NCBI GenBank assembly: GCA_963576725.1
Contig: OY755236.1
Span: forward strand, 63,586,636 to 63,650,635
Origin: Azorinus chamasolen
Lineage: Eukaryota > Mollusca > Bivalvia > Cardiida > Solecurtidae
Direction: 5' to 3'
Length of the DNA: 64,000 bases
Shown piece by piece: positions 61,133 through 64,000 of the stretch (positions within the stretch are counted from its first letter, which is position 1; each line of letters opens with the position of its first letter). A model generated the notes under the pieces. It had not been told where the DNA came from. It saw only the letters and a program-made list of their open reading frames with translations, and made no database searches. The position numbers and the translations under genes are program-made.

Positions 61133-61682
61133 TAACCCTTTACTCCATAAATATTCATATAAGAAATAATGACATCATGAATGTTTAAATTAATTGTAAT
61201 AATAATCTTTATTTCCTCCAGTCCAGGAGAGCATTGAAAATACATAAAACATATGGAAGACATGTACATGTACACAATAGCAAGCAGTTATAAATAAACA
61301 AGCAAACATTTACACATGATAAACACCAATTATAATTATGCGCAATAACATAGGAACTGATTATGACATTACCAACTGGTGTATTTTTTTATCATGACAG
61401 AAAATTTAGAGTTAGATCTATGTCATTTCATAAGCGAACAGAGCAGATACATTGGGATCGATGTTTTCAAAGGCATAAAAAGGCATATTTATGGCTTAAC
61501 CCTTTCCTTCATAAAATCAACTTTTAATGTCTTTTCAAGCCTTTGCACACAGAGTAGACCTAGGTCAGGATTTGCTCTGTTTGCTTATGAAATTATAATG
61601 GATCTAATCTAATACTACAGCTTTTATCAATACCAAAATGTTATTATTTCTTACATGAATATTCAGCAGAAAAGGGATAAAA
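61133..61682. repeat. T1 MITEs, the first interrupted by a retroelement 3' end (about 61195-61375)
   Basis: T1 starts TTTAACCCTTTACTCCATAA. After TTAATTG comes TAATAATAATCTTTATTTCC, which on the minus strand reads GGAAATAAAGATTATTATTA, a polyadenylation-like signal with an ATT tail typical of a LINE/SINE 3' end. The second T1 (61497-61682) runs from TTAACCCTTTCCTTCATAAA to CAGAAAAGGGATAA. Confidence 0.55.
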
Positions 61683-61850
61683 CTTTACATCACTGCCATT
61701 GTGTCAGCATTGAGTGGGCAAGGAACATGTCTCTGTGTATCTGTATGTGATATATGTGTGTATGAGCAATCTTGATTTTGATGTGAATCAATGTTCATAG
61801 AGTTCCTTTATGTCCAATATCCTATGGAGCTGTGTGATCTCGTATTCAGC

Positions 61851-62195
61851 ATCACAGTGCCCTGAACTCCAAACTGTCCTGCTAGGTGTCACAGTGCTCT
61901 GAACTCCAAACTGTCCTGTTAAGTGTCACAGTGCCCTGAACTCTAAACTGTCCTGTTAGGTGCCACAGTGCTCTGAACTCCAAACTGTCATGTTAATTGT
62001 CACAGTGCCCTGAACTCCAAACTGTCATGTTAAGTGTCACAGTGCCCTGAACTCCAAACTGTCCTGTTAGGTGTCACAGTGCCCTGAACTCCAAGCTGTC
62101 CTGTTGGTGTCACAGTGCCCTGAACTTTAAACTGTCCTGTTTGGTGTCACAGTACCCTGAACACTAAACTATCCTGTTAGGTGTCACAGTGTCCT
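61851..62195. repeat. 37-bp minisatellite, about nine copies
   Basis: Units start CACAGTGCCCTGAACTCCAA and continue ACTGTCCTGTTAGGTGT, at 61853, 61890, 61927 and onward with 36-37 bp spacing. Confidence 0.95.
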
Positions 62196-62219
62196 CGGCC
62201 CAGCCAAACCAATATATGT

Positions 62220-62690
62220 TTAACCCTTTCCTCCATAGACTATTTTTAGATCCAACCTCTTTCAATGAATCTACTGAAAAGGAGCCTGCCTGACTTTTGT
62301 TCTAATTAATTTCTTCAAATTCCCATTCATATAATTTTTTAAGGTGAACTTTTCTCTATAAATACACCTTTCTACACCTATGTGGTAGTCACTTTTTGAG
62401 TGAATGCTCAATTTAACACAATGGTTTCAATACTACACAATTCTAACATTTTCCTTTCTCTTGCAAATGCTCCTTTTTGGTAGTTTAATTCAAAGAGGTA
62501 GGATTTAAAAATAAACTATGAAGGAATGGGTTAACTCTGCACACTAGGAAACAATTACCGGTAGTGATTTATTATCTCTTTACTCCATGAATATTCATTT
62601 AGGAAAAATATGACATCATTAATATTTATTAGATTCATTTTTATAATGGGGATATGAACACAAAAAGGTTTTGGTCATGGCAGAAACTTA
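62220..62690. repeat. T2 MITE (62220-62534, rearranged) and T1 fragment (62570-62690)
   Basis: T2 has TTAACCCTTTCCTCCATAGA on the left and GAAGGAATGGGTTAA on the right, with an unrelated roughly 60-bp stretch near 62285-62345. T1 is TTTACTCCATGAATATTC. Confidence 0.65.
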
Positions 62691-63296
62691 TATGCCCAGA
62701 GGGTCTGATCATTGACTGAAATGTTGCTCCTGAAATTCATTTTATACTGTTAAATACAAATGGAAATCCTGAAATGGTTACTATTGAATTAAATCGGTCA
62801 GGGCTTTTCCAGTAAAAACTATAGAATGTGTGTTCTTTTGTAGGGCTGTTACACTAAATAGGTGACATATTTGATATAGATGAAATGATAAGGACAATAA
62901 TGAAGATCACTGAAGGGTATATAGTAGAATCTATCTTTAGCAGCCGTCAAAAAGAGGTTTAATTTTTGGGTCTGTAAGGAAGGTGGTAGCTTAATGCAGG
63001 TCAAAAGTAATGCAGAAAGCTCCTATAGAAGCTATCTGCATTACTTTTGACCAGCATTAAGCAACCACATTTTAGAAGCATTCACTTTAATCTTCACAGC
63101 AGTGATCAACTTGAGTAGTTTTGTATATGTATACATGATATAACAGTTTTACGATCGAATTCAAGATGGTCAACAGGCAGCCATTTTGGGTAATGAAAAT
63201 TTTCTTGTGGAGTGTACTAGTTTTACAGTTTTTGCAGTATTTTAATGAATATCCTGTAAAGTGATCAGCATATTGAGGTGCAGAGTATGACATTTT
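62691..63296. repeat. P1 copy (62920-63075) and a TTCAAGATGG repeat, remainder unassigned
   Basis: P1 shows AGTAGAATCTATCTTTAGCA, the hairpin GGTGGTAGCTTAATGCAGGTCAAAAGTAATGCAGAAAGC and its right partner. From 63160, TTCAAGATGGTCAACAGGC begins a unit that recurs at 63790. The stretch 62691-62915 has no clear feature. Confidence 0.6.
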
Positions 63297-63777
63297 TATG
63301 CCCCCGTTGACGATAGTCAGGGGACATTATGTTTTGCACATGTCAGTCTGTCTGTCTGTCCGTCTGTCACGCTTTTATGTGCAGTTGGTTGTCACAGTTT
63401 TTCAAGTGTTACAAGTCAGTAATTTCTACACTTATACACTTGACACTTCACATACACATCAATTACCATCTGTGCTATCATTTGGCACCCCACCCATGCT
63501 GCCTGCAAGCCCAAGGTTGAGGTCAAATGACTTGGAAATTTTACGTGCAGTTGGTTGTCACATTTAAGTGCAGTTTTATGTCACAGTTTTTTAATTGTCT
63601 TATATCTCCCTAACCATTGTAGCTTTTGCCATGGAATTGCATATACACATTAAACACCATCCATACTTTCATTGCACACCCAGCCCATGCTGCCCGCAAG
63701 CCCAAGGTCAAGGTCAAATGACTTGGAAATTTTACGCGGGGGCATCACTGTGTCTTACAGACACAATTTTCTAGTTT
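63297..63777. repeat. G1 element, same type as 26.9-27.8 kb
   Basis: The head is TATGCCCCCGTTGACGATAGTCAG, then GTCTGTCTGTCCGTCTGTC, two cores (CACATCAATTACCATCTGTG; AAGCCCAAGGTCAAGGTCAA), and the tail GCGGGGGCATCACTGTGTC with AATTTTCTAGTT. It separates two related TTCAAGATGG units. Confidence 0.85.
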
Positions 63778-64000
63778 TTCTTTTGGATTCAAGATGGCTG
63801 ACTAGTGACCATCTTAGATATTGCATTTTCCTTTCTGAACCAACTAGTTTTACAGTTTTTTCTGCATTCTCTTGAATATTCTAAAAAGTGATCAACATGT
63901 TCAGAAGCAGTGCCTGAAAAAAATTCAGATCTAATTCAAGAGGTAGGACTGGTAGCCAGTTTGGATTTGCAAATTTACTTTCACAGTTTTTGCTGCATTT
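63778..64000. repeat. TTCAAGATGG repeat unit, truncated by the window end
   Basis: ATTCAAGATGGCTGACTAG...ACTAGTTTTACAGTTTTTTCTGC...AAAGTGATCAACATG matches 63160-63280 in order, so the G1 copy lies between two units of a tandem repeat. Confidence 0.65.

Noticed and set aside
1..64000. CRISPR array or bacterial defence-type system
   Set aside because: Repeats are eukaryotic MITEs, minisatellites and tandem cores; spliced exons with GT-AG borders rule out a prokaryotic context.

Overview
The window is animal nuclear DNA, most likely from a heterodont bivalve mollusc. My best guess is a dreissenid-like genome. That guess rests only on the look of the repeats (TATGCCCCC elements, TAGCTCACC...CCCTCTTGTTT elements, GCAAACAGAGCAGACCC hairpins) and on the exon content, and I could not test it. 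Coding DNA is about 5.6 percent. I see no genuine rRNA or tRNA gene, no CRISPR array and no bacterial-style operon.

One gene crosses the whole window on the + strand and is open at both ends. I can place 21 internal exons (3203-60626) with GT-AG borders whose phases agree throughout, encoding 1189 complete codons. The order is: a laminin-G/pentraxin-like fold (exons 1-2), a cysteine-containing linker (exons 3-4), a sushi/CCP-like module (exon 5), a KIVIIKLVFVF...RSKRG domain (exons 6-8), then 13 consecutive six- or eight-cysteine repeats of the Eph-receptor-like GCC2/GCC3 type (exons 9-21). Each of these repeats is encoded by one phase 1-1 exon. The architecture suggests a large secreted or membrane-anchored extracellular protein, of the kind databases often label SVEP1-like. 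The first exon, signal peptide, any transmembrane segment and the stop codon lie outside the window. Residue numbers below count from the first complete codon of exon 1.

The introns are long (up to about 6 kb) and almost wholly made of repeats. Working family names used below: T1 = TTAA-flanked MITE with the GCAAACAGAGCAGACC hairpin; T2 = TTAA-flanked MITE beginning CCCATTCCCTCAT; T3 = TTAA-flanked MITE beginning CTCTTTGCATGCTA; T4 = TTAA-flanked MITE beginning CCCTTCGCTTGC; P1 = TA-flanked MITE with termini CAGTAAAACCTCTCTA; H1 = palindrome with TTTGGTGGAGAAAT arms; S1 = TAGCTCACCAGAGC...CCCTCTTGTTT element with tandem cores; G1 = TATGCCCCC element with tandem cores; I1 = diverged tandem TTGCCATGGTAACTGAATGG units; HP = a roughly 140-bp inverted repeat. 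There are also a mariner remnant, a hAT-like MITE with an 8-bp duplication, a tRNA-derived SINE, a small LTR element (TRIM) with tRNA-like LTRs, several minisatellites and a 200-base assembly gap.

The points most worth a second look are: two exons followed at once by tandem arrays of their own 5' splice site (26-bp and 43-bp units); a complete TRIM whose LTRs each contain a tRNA-like cloverleaf; a roughly 2-kb intronic duplication (18.9-21.4 and 57.5-59.5 kb) that preserves empty sites for two MITE families; and T2 MITEs nested precisely at TTAA inside P1 MITEs.
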